Source: Epichloe hybrida (Eukaryota; Ascomycota; Sordariomycetes; Hypocreales; Clavicipitaceae). From it: 64,000 nucleotides of DNA. A model generated the notes under the pieces. That model had not been told where the DNA came from and searched no databases. It saw nothing but the letters and a program-made list of their open reading frames with translations. Both the position numbers and the translations under genes were made by a program. The stretch spans positions 496,001-560,000 of the forward strand of contig JAFEKR010000011.1 of the NCBI GenBank assembly GCA_019022495.1. The letters run 5' to 3'. Positions 10,234-21,076 of this stretch are shown in pieces. Position 1 is the stretch's first letter, and each line of letters starts with the position of its first letter.

Positions 10234-12881
10234 ATGGCCGCTCTGTCGCACCGTCCCTCGAACGAAGCGAATATCCTTCATCAAGCCTCCGAGTCGTATC
10301 ATCACAACCGTTGCCCCCCACCTTTGACGCACTACGCCTCCGCACCTCGATCCTCAACGTCGGAACGTCCGCCGACCGACCTGACCTCACCTGCCGCCGC
10401 CTCTGCCCATCACCACCGACACCCCATCTCGCAATCTACGACTTCTGTCGTGAGATCTCAGCGCTCCAGCAAAGGTCTATTCACTCGAGCAGCCGCCGCT
10501 TTGGACAGAACGCAATCCGTCCTTGCCACCATTTCCGAACCCGTCATTCGTTACCGTCAGTCGAACTCCGCACTCGCTCGCTTGTCCCTTGCGTCCGATC
10601 CTGCCTCCAATTCGGACCTCTCGAGCCCGAACAAGAACGCTAGCGTTAGAAACTCAGTCTGCAACGCTTCTCTAAGTAGTGCCCTCACGTCCGATATCAG
10701 GGTGGTGATTCCGGCGGCTGAGGATCTGCCATCTCAACCTTACTCTGAGACGGATCCAAGCCTCCCCGCGCCTATCAGGTTGATAGGCACCGACAAGAAG
10801 ATGCACCAGACTTCTTCGCGTTTATTGCGCATGACTGATGAGGATCGGCCATTCACAAGGGTATGTTGATCAATTAAATTGAAAAAAAAGAAGAGAAACC
10901 CCCCTTTTTTTTTTGCTTCCGTTTTCCATGTTCACCCCCCCCTGATATCCCTTCATCCCATTTCATGCTTCGCTGCAGCGTCGTTGGGAGCTTTTGCGTA
11001 GCAACTTATTCAGAGTTCAGTATTGTTTTGATTGTCTTCGAGTGAAACTCAATTGGACTCAGGACAATAATAAGTGACTTTCGTTGAGAGGCGGCGAGAT
11101 TCTTACTCCTCCAGACACATGGGTGATTTTAACGCCGAGTCTTTCCACTTACCACGGGGACTGGCCGCAAAACAAAACCTTTTTTTCTCCTTCAATATTA
11201 CAAACATGGTGGTTGCTGTCATGCCCCTCGGTTTTCAAGTCAATCGCTAACATACATGGTCGGAATTTGTAAAGGACTTCAAGGACTTGTTCGCAACTTT
11301 GATTGTGAGCCTGTTGCCTCTCTCTGCACATCGTGTGCGGTTATCGAAAGTTGAATACACATTTCTCTCGGAGGATGCCATCAACAACTTGGGCTCATTG
11401 AAATTTTCACAGTCCAACAGGATGCCCGACCCTAAAGACCCTTCAAGGATCGTGACTACAACAACGACGACCACTTTCTCCATGGCCAAGGACATGGCAA
11501 GATCCATTTGCCAGCGATTTGTTGAGGCCCGGTTCATCGAGTCTGCTGATGGCAAGTACCAGCAGGTATACAATATGAAGGGGTCTGTCTGGCAGTTGAC
11601 TCCCAAAGGCATCACAGTACTGGACCGCTTCTGCTCTCGAAATGGCATTCAACAGAAGCAGGTGGTCGAGTTGTCTAGTATGAACTCGACTCAGCTCGTC
11701 ATTTTGGAGCGTGACCAGCAAACAGACAAACTTCTTCACGACTGGGGCACCATTGAGGTCATCTTCCGTCGGTTTGTCGGCACGGATGGCCGAAACGTAA
11801 AGACCAGTGTCACAGCCGCCGACTCAGACTCTCTACATGACTACAAGGATGGCCTCCTTGGTGTCAAGATGGCGGCAGAACGCAAGGTGAATGGCAAGAC
11901 ATACAGCGACACTTTTACAGGCAAAGCCACCACCGACTGGCTGATGGACTGCTCCACCATCGTTGACCGCCGGGAAATCATTGAAATTGCGTCGTTGTTT
12001 GTCGAGTATGATCTCATAGAACCTGTGGTACAAGACCGTGCTTTCATGTCACAAAATGCGGGTTACAACTTGTTTCAGCCCACCAAACATGCCATTTACC
12101 AGCTCACGGCACGGGGTAGGGAACTGATTACCGGGAACGGTTCCCGCGGTCGCGCATCGGAGAGTGAGAATGGCACGGGATCGCAGCGAAACGGCATCAC
12201 GAGAGATTCCAACACGCAGAGGCTTGAGAAGATTCTCAATGACGCCGCCCTCCGTCTTCTGTTTAGAGAGAATTTGCGGGAAACGCATTGCGAGGAGAAT
12301 CTGTCCTTTTACAAGGATGTTGGAGAGTTTGTCAGGAGCTGCAAAGCGGCAATTCGTCAAGCCCAAAAGGCTCCGAGTGCTGGCTCCATGGACACCATCA
12401 AAGAGATCATGGCTCAAGCCTACGGCATCTACAATGCCTTTTTGGCCCCAGGATCGCCGTGTGAGCTCAACATAGATCACCAACTCCGCAACAGCCTGGC
12501 TACACGAATGACCAAGGCTGTGGGCCAGGACAACACCATGATTGAAACGCTCCAAGAAGTGACAGCTCTCTTCGAGGATGCGCAGAATGCAGTTTTCAAG
12601 CTGATGGCTAGCGTAGGTACCCTTCCACCAGCTCTCACTAATGGCCTTACAAATCTTTTCCAATCTTGTCAATACTCGTTCTTCTCTTTACACGTCTCTT
12701 TCACCACAAGCAGACAGAAGATGCGATTGGGTGAATACATATGTGCTAACATGCCATCGGTCAGGACTCGGTGCCAAAATTTCTTCGCAGCACCAAATAC
12801 GAGCAGCAACTACGGAACTACGATCTTGACATGTCGGCCCGCGTACCCGAGAGGAGCCAGAGCCGTTCCAACCGCAAATAA
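10234..12881 (+). CDS. flbA: FlbA-type regulator of G-protein signalling (two DEP-like domains plus RGS)
   Basis: GTPase-activating protein for a heterotrimeric G-alpha (FadA type); in ascomycetes it damps vegetative growth signalling and permits conidiation. Exons are 10234-10860, 11275-12612 and 12765-12881, joined at phase 0, giving 693 residues against ~720 in Aspergillus. Residues 1-200 are a variable Ser/Pro-rich leader. After the first intron the protein reads DFKDLFATL and enters the fungal-DR/DEP region (~210-340, with NRMPDPKDPSRIV and a Thr run). A second DEP domain starts near 402, and the RGS domain runs from ~525 (LEKILNDAALRLLFRENL) to ~675. The third exon supplies DSVPKFLRSTKYEQQL, the end of the RGS fold. 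The first intron is 414 bp, long for this window, but has a CGCTAACAT branch point. A downstream-frame reading without the last intron would lose the RGS end, so I reject it. Confidence 0.93.
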
Positions 12882-13570
12882 TAAAATATGTGCGGCAAAC
12901 TTTTTTTTTTTTTCATAAAAAAATTCCATATGGTCAAGGTTTTTTTTCGTATGATGAGATGTTTTTAGATTCGAGACCTTATACCTCTGCATCAATCGGT
13001 GTTATTGCGTTATTTCGGAATTACTCCTTTGGTCATTTGCTTCATTAAACAACAACCATTATCAGCATACACCGCAACAACTTGCAAGTGCGGTTCTTAA
13101 AGAAAGAGGGAAAGGATGGGGGGATGAGTGACATTGATGCCAGATGTCGTCGGTGTCTTGGTTTTCTTCTTCCCTTTCTTCCTGGACGGACTGCAGCAGA
13201 TTTGTTGTTGTTCAATTCGTCCCATGCTTTAATTTTCCCCGTGCCTCACTCGATGTGGTTTATTTTTTTTTTTTTCATCCCATTTGCGTTGCAACTTGGG
13301 CGCGACGGCATGGGAATACGGGCCGAGTCGCCTATGTCGGCCATGTCTTTTGTTTTGATATGGAAATAAAAGAAGGCGTTCAAGGGAAATCAAGCATAGT
13401 AGAGTGACGAAGCTGCCTATTCGAATGATTCTGGTGCAAATGAGATGGCATGTGGTGATGCTGCGCTGGGGGGGAAGGTGTCGGCCTAACTATGGCCCAA
13501 AGTAAGACTCGGGCCGTGCGTGACCTGGTTGGATGTGTCGACTCTGGATTGGAAGAAAAGGCGGGTAAAG

Positions 13571-13642
13571 GGGGCAGGAAGTAGGCAGGAAGCAGGCAGG
13601 AAGTAGGTAGGGGGGGGCAGGAAGTAGGTAGGGGGGGGCAGG
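13571..13642. repeat. GGCAGGAAGTAG-type minisatellite
   Basis: First GCAGGAAG units of ~11 bases occur three times, then a ~24-base super-unit containing AGTAGGTAGGGGGGGGCAG occurs twice, including a G8 run in each copy. No gene is present. Confidence 0.85.
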
Positions 13643-13849
13643 GCACATCAACAACGCTATGCATACCAGCCACGCTAGAGACATAAACATTGATAAGTGA
13701 GGAACCCGGCGCGCGGCTCGAAGGCGAAGGGAGGCAAAGGGGGGCAGGCAGGAAGGCATAGTTGGGGCGCTAGAGGCAGACATGGGACATGGGCAGGTCC
13801 TCGCCTTGCGGGCGTCCTTCCTCGGCGGATGCAGCGATACGATACGAGG

Positions 13850-13975
13850 CGAGACGAGACGAGCAACCCGACGAGCAATTCGACGAGCAATTCGCCGAGC
13901 AGTTCGACGAGTAAGTCGACGAGCAACCCGACGAGCACCCCGACGAGCACCCCGCCGAGCACCCCGACACGGTCC
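13850..13975. repeat. 12-bp CGACGAGCAACC-type minisatellite, ~9-10 units
   Basis: Roughly ten imperfect dodecamers of the form CGACGAGCNNCC run head to tail. Because the period is divisible by three, several frames remain open on both strands (Thr-Ser-Asn-Pro on plus, Cys-Ser-Ser-Gly on minus). Neither frame has a credible start, flanking domain or splice pattern. Confidence 0.9.
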
Positions 13976-14865
13976 GGCCCCTGGTGTCCCGCGCAGGCGC
14001 CGGGGTCCTTGGGAATCTGCAAGTACGGACTACGACGGAGTACTCATGCATACATATACATGCAGATACGCAAGCAAATATGCCGGTCTATCGGTAGTTG
14101 ACCTTGTTGTTGCTTGTCGTTGTCCGCGCTTGTACGGAGTGCGGAGTACGGGCTACGGAGTAGTGATGGATGCTGTTGGTTTTCCAAAAAAACAAACCCA
14201 GAAAATGCCAATGTGTGGTCGCCGTGGATGCAGTCAGTTCCTGGCAGACGGACAGGACAATAAGCAGAGAGCAGCATCAATTCAATCGAATCATGAGAAT
14301 GCAGCACACACACTCGCCAGCACCGGCACGCTGATGAATGTCGCACCACGACGAGGCACGCATCGAGCTGGAATGTCGACAGCAGAGACAGAGACAGAGA
14401 CACGGGGCGCCCGTTCATTCTTGGCAGAACAGAGAACCAATGTATTCCTCCCGTTCGTCTAGTTTCCATTGGATGAGTTAATTATCATTATTTTATTGAT
14501 TTCATGTGTGATCTTACACCCTTCCTCGCGACCCACCGACTGGTACGCATTGCAGATTCTCTTGTCTCAGTCCACGCGGACTTCTATCCCACGGCTACTA
14601 CTATTGTGTGTTTGTTTTATGGGCATGTTTTTGTTTGTTTTTTCCCGCAACCCTCCTGTCTTGCAACGGAGCGGGGAAAAAACAGTGTGTTGAGTCTGTT
14701 GCAGATGTGATCTGCGCGTCTTGGGGGTTTCTCACGGCCGGAACATAAAAGCAGACCAACATTCTGCCTTTTTTGGTCTTCTTGTCTTCCCTTCTCTCAT
14801 CATCACTCTCAACCGGTCTCTTACTAACATTCGCTTCTTTCTTTTACGCTCTTTTCCCCAGTTTC

Positions 14866-14893
14866 TACACACACACACACACACACACACACG
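14866..14893. repeat. (AC)n microsatellite in 5' leader
   Basis: About 13 AC units about 85 bases before the start codon of the GPI wall protein, probably inside its 5' untranslated leader, followed by a C10 run. Confidence 0.9.
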
Positions 14894-14975
14894 CCTTCCA
14901 CCCCCCCCCGACTCCCTTTACAACTCGATTAATTTTCTCTTCGACAAACAAAACCACACCTCTTCCCCAATCAAG

Positions 14976-15753
14976 ATGCAGTTCAAGGTCGTTGTCGCTT
15001 CCGCCCTCGCTGGCGTTGCTCTCGGGCAGTCCCCCATGTCTAACACGACTTCCGTGGTGGTGACCAAGGTTGTCACGGGATATACCACCTACTGCCCTGA
15101 GCCGACGACCGTGTGCGTTGGCACCAAGACGTACACTGTTACGAAGCCTACCACCCTGACCATCACGGACTGCCCCTGCACCATCACCGAGGTAAGAATG
15201 GCTGTTCTTTGGTCGTCAAAGCTGGTGGTCCGCTTGCTAATTTCGTTGGGTCGTGTAGACGTTCAAGTTCCCTCACCAGACTCCCGTCAAGCCCGTCCAC
15301 CCCCCTAGCAAGGCTACCAACCCTGCTTACCCCGGCAACAATGGTGACAACGGCAATGGAAATGGCAATGGCAATGGCAATGGAAACAACGGCAATGGAA
15401 ACGGTGACAACGGCAATGGCAATGGCAACAACGGAAACGGCAACGGAAACAACGGAAACGGCAACGGCAACGGCAATGGAAACAATGGAGACAATGGAAA
15501 CGGCAACGGAAACAACGGCAACGGCAACGGCAATGGAGACAACGGAAACGGCAATGGAAGCTACGGCAACGGAAACAAGACTCCCGGTGGTGACAACGGC
15601 AGCGGCAACGGCAGCGGCAGCGGCAGCGGCAATAACAACAAGACCCCCGGCGGCCCATCCTCTCCCGTCGTCGTCGGCGCCGCCGAGGGCCGCTCCATCG
15701 CCTACAGCTTCGCCATGGCTGCAGCGGGTGTCATCGGTGCTATTGCCCTGTAG
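14976..15753 (+). CDS. GPI-anchored Asn/Gly-repeat cell wall protein (clock-controlled-protein-6-like)
   Basis: Predicted wall protein of 236 residues from two exons, 14976-15191 and 15259-15753, phase 0, GTAAGA donor and GTGTAG acceptor. Residues 1-18 are a signal peptide ([18 protein letters not shown]). Residues ~25-72 form a Thr-rich module with [14 protein letters not shown] and [13 protein letters not shown], a pattern seen in small GPI wall proteins of Sordariomycetes including the Neurospora clock-controlled Ccg-6 group. Residues ~95-195 are a nearly pure Gly-Asn-Gly-Asp repeat encoded by a GGCAATGGAAAC-type hexamer array. The C-terminus is a hydrophobic tail ([15 protein letters not shown]) preceded by small residues, as expected for GPI attachment. 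Codons alternate GGC/GGA and AAC/AAT, so the repeat is not a perfect satellite. The family name is inferred from the N-terminal module; wall location is well supported. Confidence 0.82.
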
Positions 15754-15991
15754 AAGCAATGCGTGGTCTACTTCACTCGCGGTGGGAACCGGCGGGTTGA
15801 TTGGAAAGGCGTGGTTCACAGTTTCTCGGAATAGTATTATACGATTTCTCCAAGGCTTTCAGAGCCGATGTGGCGTTTGCATTTTTTATTGGTTTCACAA
15901 GGACGGGGGTTCTGGGTCAGAAGAGTTGTGGTGGTGGTGGTTGCTTCTTTTGTCGTATATACGATGGAACAAGCTATTTATTTTTAATTAT

Positions 15992-16125
15992 GATGAAAAC
16001 TTTGGCTTTGTGCTTTAAACATGTGGTTTTTTAGATGAAAACTTTGGCTTTGCGCTTTAAACATGAGTGGTTTTTTTTAGATGAAAACTTTGACCTTTTG
16101 CTTTAAATTTGCGTGTTTCTTTTAG
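15992..16125. repeat. Three tandem ~42-46 bp units downstream of the wall protein gene
   Basis: Units begin at about 15992, 16034 and 16080, each starting GATGAAAACTTT, continuing with a GCTTTAAA core and ending in a T-run plus TTAG. They diverge slightly. They lie in the probable 3' untranslated region or terminator of the wall protein gene and may contain repeated poly(A)/termination signals. Confidence 0.9.
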
Positions 16126-16222
16126 AGCATCTGCTCTTAATTGGGGTATCGTGAGTTTGCAAGAGCAGAAAAAAGAAGTGAGGGGATTAGAAATAAATGA
16201 TGGATGCCCCCTTTTCTGGGTC

Positions 16223-17029
16223 TCACTGAAGCTCTGCTGGGGACGGGCATCGCGCTACAGGGTGCTTGTCTTCCAGCTCCATGGTCGGAGTGGGAGGCAA
16301 CGGACGATCGGCGAACGAGCTCCTGTTGGAGAAGCAATAATTCTGAGGCATGCTCGCGGACCTGATGTGCGAGGAAGAAGCCCGGGGGCCCGTCGTCGCC
16401 GCGTGGATCTGGAGGGGGGGAGGAGGCCAAGAAGGAGGAGGAGGTTCGCCGTGACCATGGGCCCGGGCGAGGAGGTCGAGGTTCCTCGCCGCGCGGGAGA
16501 GGCGGTCCACGAGGACGGCGTGGCTCCTGGCAATGGTCTTCTTGACGAAGCTCGCCATCAGGATGCTGCACCGCAGGTCGACGTCGTGGCGGAGGTAGAG
16601 GCCCGAGGGGGGCGCGCCGAGGCCCAGCTCTGCGGGCTCGGCGGGCTCTCCTGGCGCGCAGCCGCCGATGGACCACTTGGACCGCGTTTCCACGCCCATG
16701 GGCGCGTAGCAGTGCGTTTGCAGGCCGCGCGCGAGGTCGTGGAAGCCGCACGTGTACGTCACCGTCATGGTCATGGTCATGTGGCGGCCCGCGGCGAGCC
16801 CGTCGGGGAGGAACGACGAGGCCACGGCCACCTTGTCGGTGAGCGAGTACCACGCGCACCCGCGCTCCTCCTCTGGCGAGTGCGGCGGCGGCGGGATGCG
16901 GTGCTGCTCCTGCACCAGAGGCTGAAGCTCAATCATGCGCGTGTGGTCGTGGAGGAAGGCGATGGCGGCCGAGCGGCTGAGCCCGAGGGGGAGCGGCGTG
17001 ATGGACGTGAAGACGCTGCGTTTGGCCAT
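16223..17029 (-). CDS. DUF7053-type fungal protein of unknown function
   Basis: Single-exon, 268 residues. It opens with AKRSVFTSITPLP and contains HDHTRMIELQPLV, CAWYSLTDKV, VTYTCGFHDLARGLQTHCYAP, KWSIGG-PGEPAEP-ELG and a C-terminal block ending MASFVKKTIARSHAVLVDRL. These match, from memory, a fungal-specific domain (DUF7053) thought to have a START/polyketide-cyclase-like shape; no activity is established. Residues ~200-268 are a Pro/Ser-rich tail without recognisable domain. No signal peptide or membrane segment is seen, so a cytosolic location is likely. GC content is high and the opposite strand is open for 365 codons (16109-17206), which I regard as an antisense shadow because it lacks the family motifs. 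Confidence 0.85.
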   Translation of the reverse strand: MAKRSVFTSITPLPLGLSRSAAIAFLHDHTRMIELQPLVQEQHRIPPPPHSPEEERGCAWYSLTDKVAVASSFLPDGLAAGRHMTMTMTVTYTCGFHDLARGLQTHCYAPMGVETRSKWSIGGCAPGEPAEPAELGLGAPPSGLYLRHDVDLRCSILMASFVKKTIARSHAVLVDRLSRAARNLDLLARAHGHGEPPPPSWPPPPLQIHAATTGPRASSSHIRSASMPQNYCFSNRSSFADRPLPPTPTMELEDKHPVARCPSPAELQ

Positions 17030-18044
17030 GGTTGTGGGATATATTGCGTTTCTGTGTACGCGCTGGATAGGGTTGCCCTGGTGCTGATGGGGATTAAAAA
17101 GGGAGATGCATCATGTTTGGTTCCGCGGATTCCGTCGCCGTCCATGTATATGCATTCTCATCTCCGTTCACCTGCCCCCGGGTGGTTATTGCGTTGCATC
17201 TTGTGAAACCAAAAAGGAGGAAGAAACCGCGCGAGGGAAAAAAAAAAATCCGCAACATCGCCGATGAGTATGTTTCGTCGAGCTAAATGACACATGCACG
17301 GGTGGGAAAAGATAAAAGTCATCGGGTTGTTTTGCATTGATGCGCCCCACCCGGAGCTTTAGCATCGAAAGCTTGTTTCTACTCCCGTCTCACCAGCTCA
17401 CCAAGTGCACCAGTCGGGCTTTTATGAATATAAGTCCGTATGTATGTATGTAACACAGTCAAGTTTACTTGTGAGCCCCGCCCACCCATGTACCCCACTA
17501 AGGAAGGGGCAGGGGAAACTGAATGCGAACTAACTCCCTACGGATAGAAAAATAAAACATGAGACATGTCATTATCATCGGCATGTGCGATTGCATCGGC
17601 ACCTCGGCAACCCCGCTCAACTCTATCTGGAAGTTGGAGAGGAGGTGCAGACCTTGCTTGAAGTTCCGTACGTTTACCGAGTACACAGATAGGACTACAT
17701 ATCAACCAAGAAGAAGATGCAGTGGCTGCCCACGCCTCACCGACGTGGATGATCATGATGCTGGTACAGCGGGTGTATACTCCGTATCCTGCAAATAGCC
17801 AGCCAGGCTCGACGCAGAAATCTTTCATCGTCGTCGTCTTCTGCAAGGTGACACTTTGCTGTAGGGTAGCACATCACATTACTTACATGTATTAATAACT
17901 ACTGACTAGGTCCACACGGCCACAGCTACAGCCACAGATACAATGCAGATGCCCCCGATTTACCCCCGATTTACCCGGCAATACAAGAGCCAGCTCAATG
18001 AATTTCGTCACGCTTCGTCATACAAGTTCTGGTACAGCGATGTC
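17030..18044. other. Intergenic; upstream of DUF7053 gene and downstream of orc4
   Basis: No gene is supported. It contains an A9 run near 17242, a GTATGTATGTATGT tract near 17445 and a TACTCCGTA motif near 17777. Short frames around 17559-17800 have no coherent features. Confidence 0.6.
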
Positions 18045-20703
18045 TCAAATCTCCCGACACCACCGCGCCAGAAGGGGACTCAGCTTGACCGCCGCGGGAA
18101 TCTCCTCGAGTGCAACGTCAACCTTCCACATCTTGCCATCCAACCCTCCGTGTCCTGCGCTTCTGCTGCCACCGATTCCGCCCGGTACCAGGAGGCCGAG
18201 GGCGACCAGCCGTTCCCACGCGATGCCCGCCACACCGCGGCTCCACACTCGGCCAAGACCTCCAAGGGCCAGCATCCCTGCCGTGGACGATTGCACGCGT
18301 TGCTTGACCATGAGCGAGCTGTACTCGTCGTAGGCCATGGCGAAGTTGACCGTGTCTGTGTGAGCCACAATGTCCAGCCTTGCTGCGGCGATGAGCATGG
18401 CGAGGTCCAGATCCGCCAGCGTAGACAAGAGCTGCAGCCGCGAGTCTGGCGGAGCCAGCGATGTTGCTTCCGACGTGGCCGTTGGGCTGATCAGCGTCAT
18501 GTCCTTTGCCGACAGTGACGACAGGGGCAGTATCCACTCGGTGAAAAAGGCAGCCGCGGATTTCGTCGTGAAGAAATGATACTGTAGCAGGTGTTGGAAT
18601 TGTCGTTGCTTGTAGAGCTCCTGTTGGGGTCGTTTTGCAAACGTCACGTCAGCACCCTTGCCCCTTTCAGCTTCCGCGTCTTCCAGACGCCCACTTTTCC
18701 GTCAAATGCCACCTCGAATACCACACGTGAGAGGGGGCCAAACGAACCTCCATCTTGCGAGTCCAGTATTTCTGAAACTCAAGGTAGCCCTCCACCCCTA
18801 CATCGATGCCTTCCGCGGCCGCATCGGCCTGGTCGATCATCAGGCCCTGTCGGCAAATCTGCCAGTAGCCTGACAGCGACCTCGGTGGCCCAAGGTACAC
18901 GTATCTGTGACTGAAACGGCTCTTGACTCTCTTCTCGAGCATTTCCACCACATCCAGGCGAGTGGTGCAGCCGAGGATGGCGATGGGAGCTTTGCGGGAT
19001 TGGGCAATGTCGAACAAGTTGTACAGCAGCGTCTGTCGAGGGTGGGCGGCAAACATGTCAAACTCATCAATGATGAACACGACCGACTGCGACGTGATGC
19101 CTTCATCCGTGCCCATGATTTCCGATGGATGGGACAATAATGCCAGCAGTGATGCCATCGTGTCGGCGTAGTTGGTCTGGCTCCCCCGAGTCAGTGCCAA
19201 GTTGCCATGATTTTTTTTCCAAGTTGGGGGGGGGGGGGGAATAGGGGCAGCATCTGCACGTCTGGTACATACCCGATTCAGTAGATCGTCTTCAACCTCC
19301 ATCTCTTTGCCTAGCTGTCGCCAAATCTCCTTCAGTGCCAACTTATCATCCGTGTGGATGAAGCCATTGAGCCGAACCACGTGAAACTCGTGCCGGTGCT
19401 CTTTCGACAGATCGACAATGATTTTCTCGACCAGCTGCAGATACCAAGTCGTCAGCAACAGCTCCCATGTGTCAAAAAATAAAATAAAATAAAAAATGCC
19501 TCCATCGCTTGCGCTACATACCGTTGTCTTGCCGCAGCCTCTCGGCCCAATGATCAACATTGAATTACCCTCGCCTGCGAGAACGGTCTGCTCCACTAGC
19601 TGTCTTGCCTTCTCATATGCTTCATCCTGTCCGTATATGCGTATCCTCCGACGGCCTGAGCATCGATCCAAAAGAACACGCTGAAATGCTCGCAGATGTT
19701 GCTCTAGGTTCGGTATGTCTGGCACTTCTGCTGGTGGCACAGGCTCAGCCCCGGCCGCCTTGGCTCCCGGTTCCAAAGGCTTGCTCGGCGTCTTCAGCAC
19801 GTCTTCCTGTGAGCAGGATTTGCACAGCCACTCGCCCTCAGGGATCTCGGCGACATCGTAGCATTGTTGGTGGACAGAAAAATCGCAATTGTCGCAGAGA
19901 ATGATCTCGTTGGGCGCTTGAGAATCAGGTTTGGAACACATCTCGCACACAATGCCATCATCGTATTTCTCCTGCTCCTTTTGCACCTTCGTTATCCGTG
20001 GCTTCTTCGCGCTTGGTGTCTTTGGTAGGTCTTCGAAGAACACCTCACCGTCAACGCCTCGATTAAAGGTGACATTTTTTCGTGGTCGGCCTCTTTTTTT
20101 TTTGGTCGGAGTTAGAATTCCCCTCGGTGGTGCCGGCATCGAACCCGACTTTGAAGGAGCTGATTCTGCGGTGCCGCTGGGTTGGATGACATTTGCTGCC
20201 TTCGTCTTCACCGTTGCTTTGGCTGGCGGCCGTCCTAGTCGACTGGGCGCGGTACCCTTTCTCGTAGACGGTAGATCACCATTGTCCCATATCGTGCCCT
20301 TGAGAGCTGCCAGCTTGATGGCCGGCCGGGCCTTCATCGGCGACACTCCATTGCCGCCGGCAGGCCTGTTCAGGAAACCATGTGCGCCGTGTGCGCCGGC
20401 GCTACTATGCAGCTTTGGAGATGCTGGCGCGGGAGCCGCAGGAGCCGCGGGAACAGGAGACTTTCCATTGACCTGTGGCTGTGCCTGACGACCATAGCCA
20501 AAAACCCCAGAGATGGCGGAAGCAATGGCCGAGAGAGCAGTGGGTGTCGACGGGGATGCGGTGGCCGTTTCGTCTAGTTTTGGGCGTTTAATCGACGATG
20601 GCGTTTGTGTCTGATTCATGTCATTTTCAGTGTCGTCGAGCGATCGCTTTCGACTCGTGGGGGTCGCATCTTGATCCATCGCCGGTCCCAGTCCCAAGCT
20701 CAT
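18045..20703 (-). CDS. orc4: Origin recognition complex subunit 4 with N-terminal AT-hook and PHD finger
   Basis: AAA+ subunit of ORC, which binds origins and loads MCM2-7 in the nucleus. Exons on the minus strand are 20703-19522, 19434-19273, 19176-18748 and 18620-18045, all phase 0, giving 782 residues. Residues 1-200 are disordered. RGRPRK at 204-209 is an AT-hook. A PHD finger spans 253-297 with Cys253/256/270/273, His278, Cys281/294/297 (Cys4-His-Cys3). The Orc4 AAA+ core follows: Walker A GPRGCGKT at 386-393, Walker B IIDEFD at 483-488, then the ERVKSRFSHR-like segment (here KRVKSRFSHR) and the winged-helix end in exon four. The second intron is a multiple of three and open, so a naive frame runs through it; the reading with GTATGT donor and CAG acceptor removes a Pro-rich insert. 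An alternative start is Met9. PHD-Orc4 fusions are, to my knowledge, a feature of filamentous ascomycetes. Confidence 0.93.
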
Positions 20704-21076
20704 GGGAATCGAGTTGTGGATGGTTAGTTGGTGGTCGATTTGCCCCCTTTTTTTTTTTTTTTTCTCGGCTTGCTTGGGGACGGGTGGGATCTGGAATCTG
20801 GCATGCGGTCATCGAGGGGGCAGCAGCGACTCGGGCGCGTCAATTGGCTGGCGTGGCGTGGCGTGAGGTGACTTGACGGGTTGGAGTGGGAGACGCGTTG
20901 AGCGCGCGCGGTCAGCTGGATTCTGGATTCTGGATTCTCTCCCCACTCACTCATACTGTCATACACTCCATACACTTCATACACTCATACCCAGACACAT
21001 CGCTCGACACACCCCGCGCACCCCTCTCGAAGATGGATGCATCGTCTCTCGTGCGACACGATGGAAGCCGTGGCCG
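20704..21076. promoter_or_regulatory. Divergent intergenic region between orc4 and a small membrane protein gene
   Basis: 373 bases separate the two start codons, so both promoters must overlap or lie back to back. It holds a T15-type tract near 20745, direct repeats of ATTCTGG at 20919-20938 and CATACACT-type repeats at 20957-20990. No specific factor site can be assigned by eye. Confidence 0.6.

Larger units (their letters stand above)
12882..14975. other. Intergenic between flbA and the GPI wall protein gene
   Basis: No gene is supported. The first part is AT-rich (T/A homopolymers near 12900 and 13261). The middle carries two tandem-repeat blocks listed separately. Near 14030-14165 there are several TACGGAGTA-type motifs. 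A CATAAAAG element at ~14744 and CT-rich sequence after it are compatible with the core promoter and leader of the downstream gene. Confidence 0.6.

Noticed and set aside
13697..14101. 134-codon Thr/Ser-Asn-Pro frame
   Set aside because: Open only because of the 12-base minisatellite; no signal peptide, domain or intron logic.
15184..15819. Antisense Val/Ala/Ser repeat frame across the wall protein gene
   Set aside because: Complement of the Gly/Asn repeats; the sense strand has signal peptide, intron and GPI tail.
16109..17206. 365-codon plus-strand open frame opposite the DUF7053 gene
   Set aside because: Arg/Gly-rich translation typical of the antisense of a GC-rich gene; no domain, and the minus strand carries clear family motifs.
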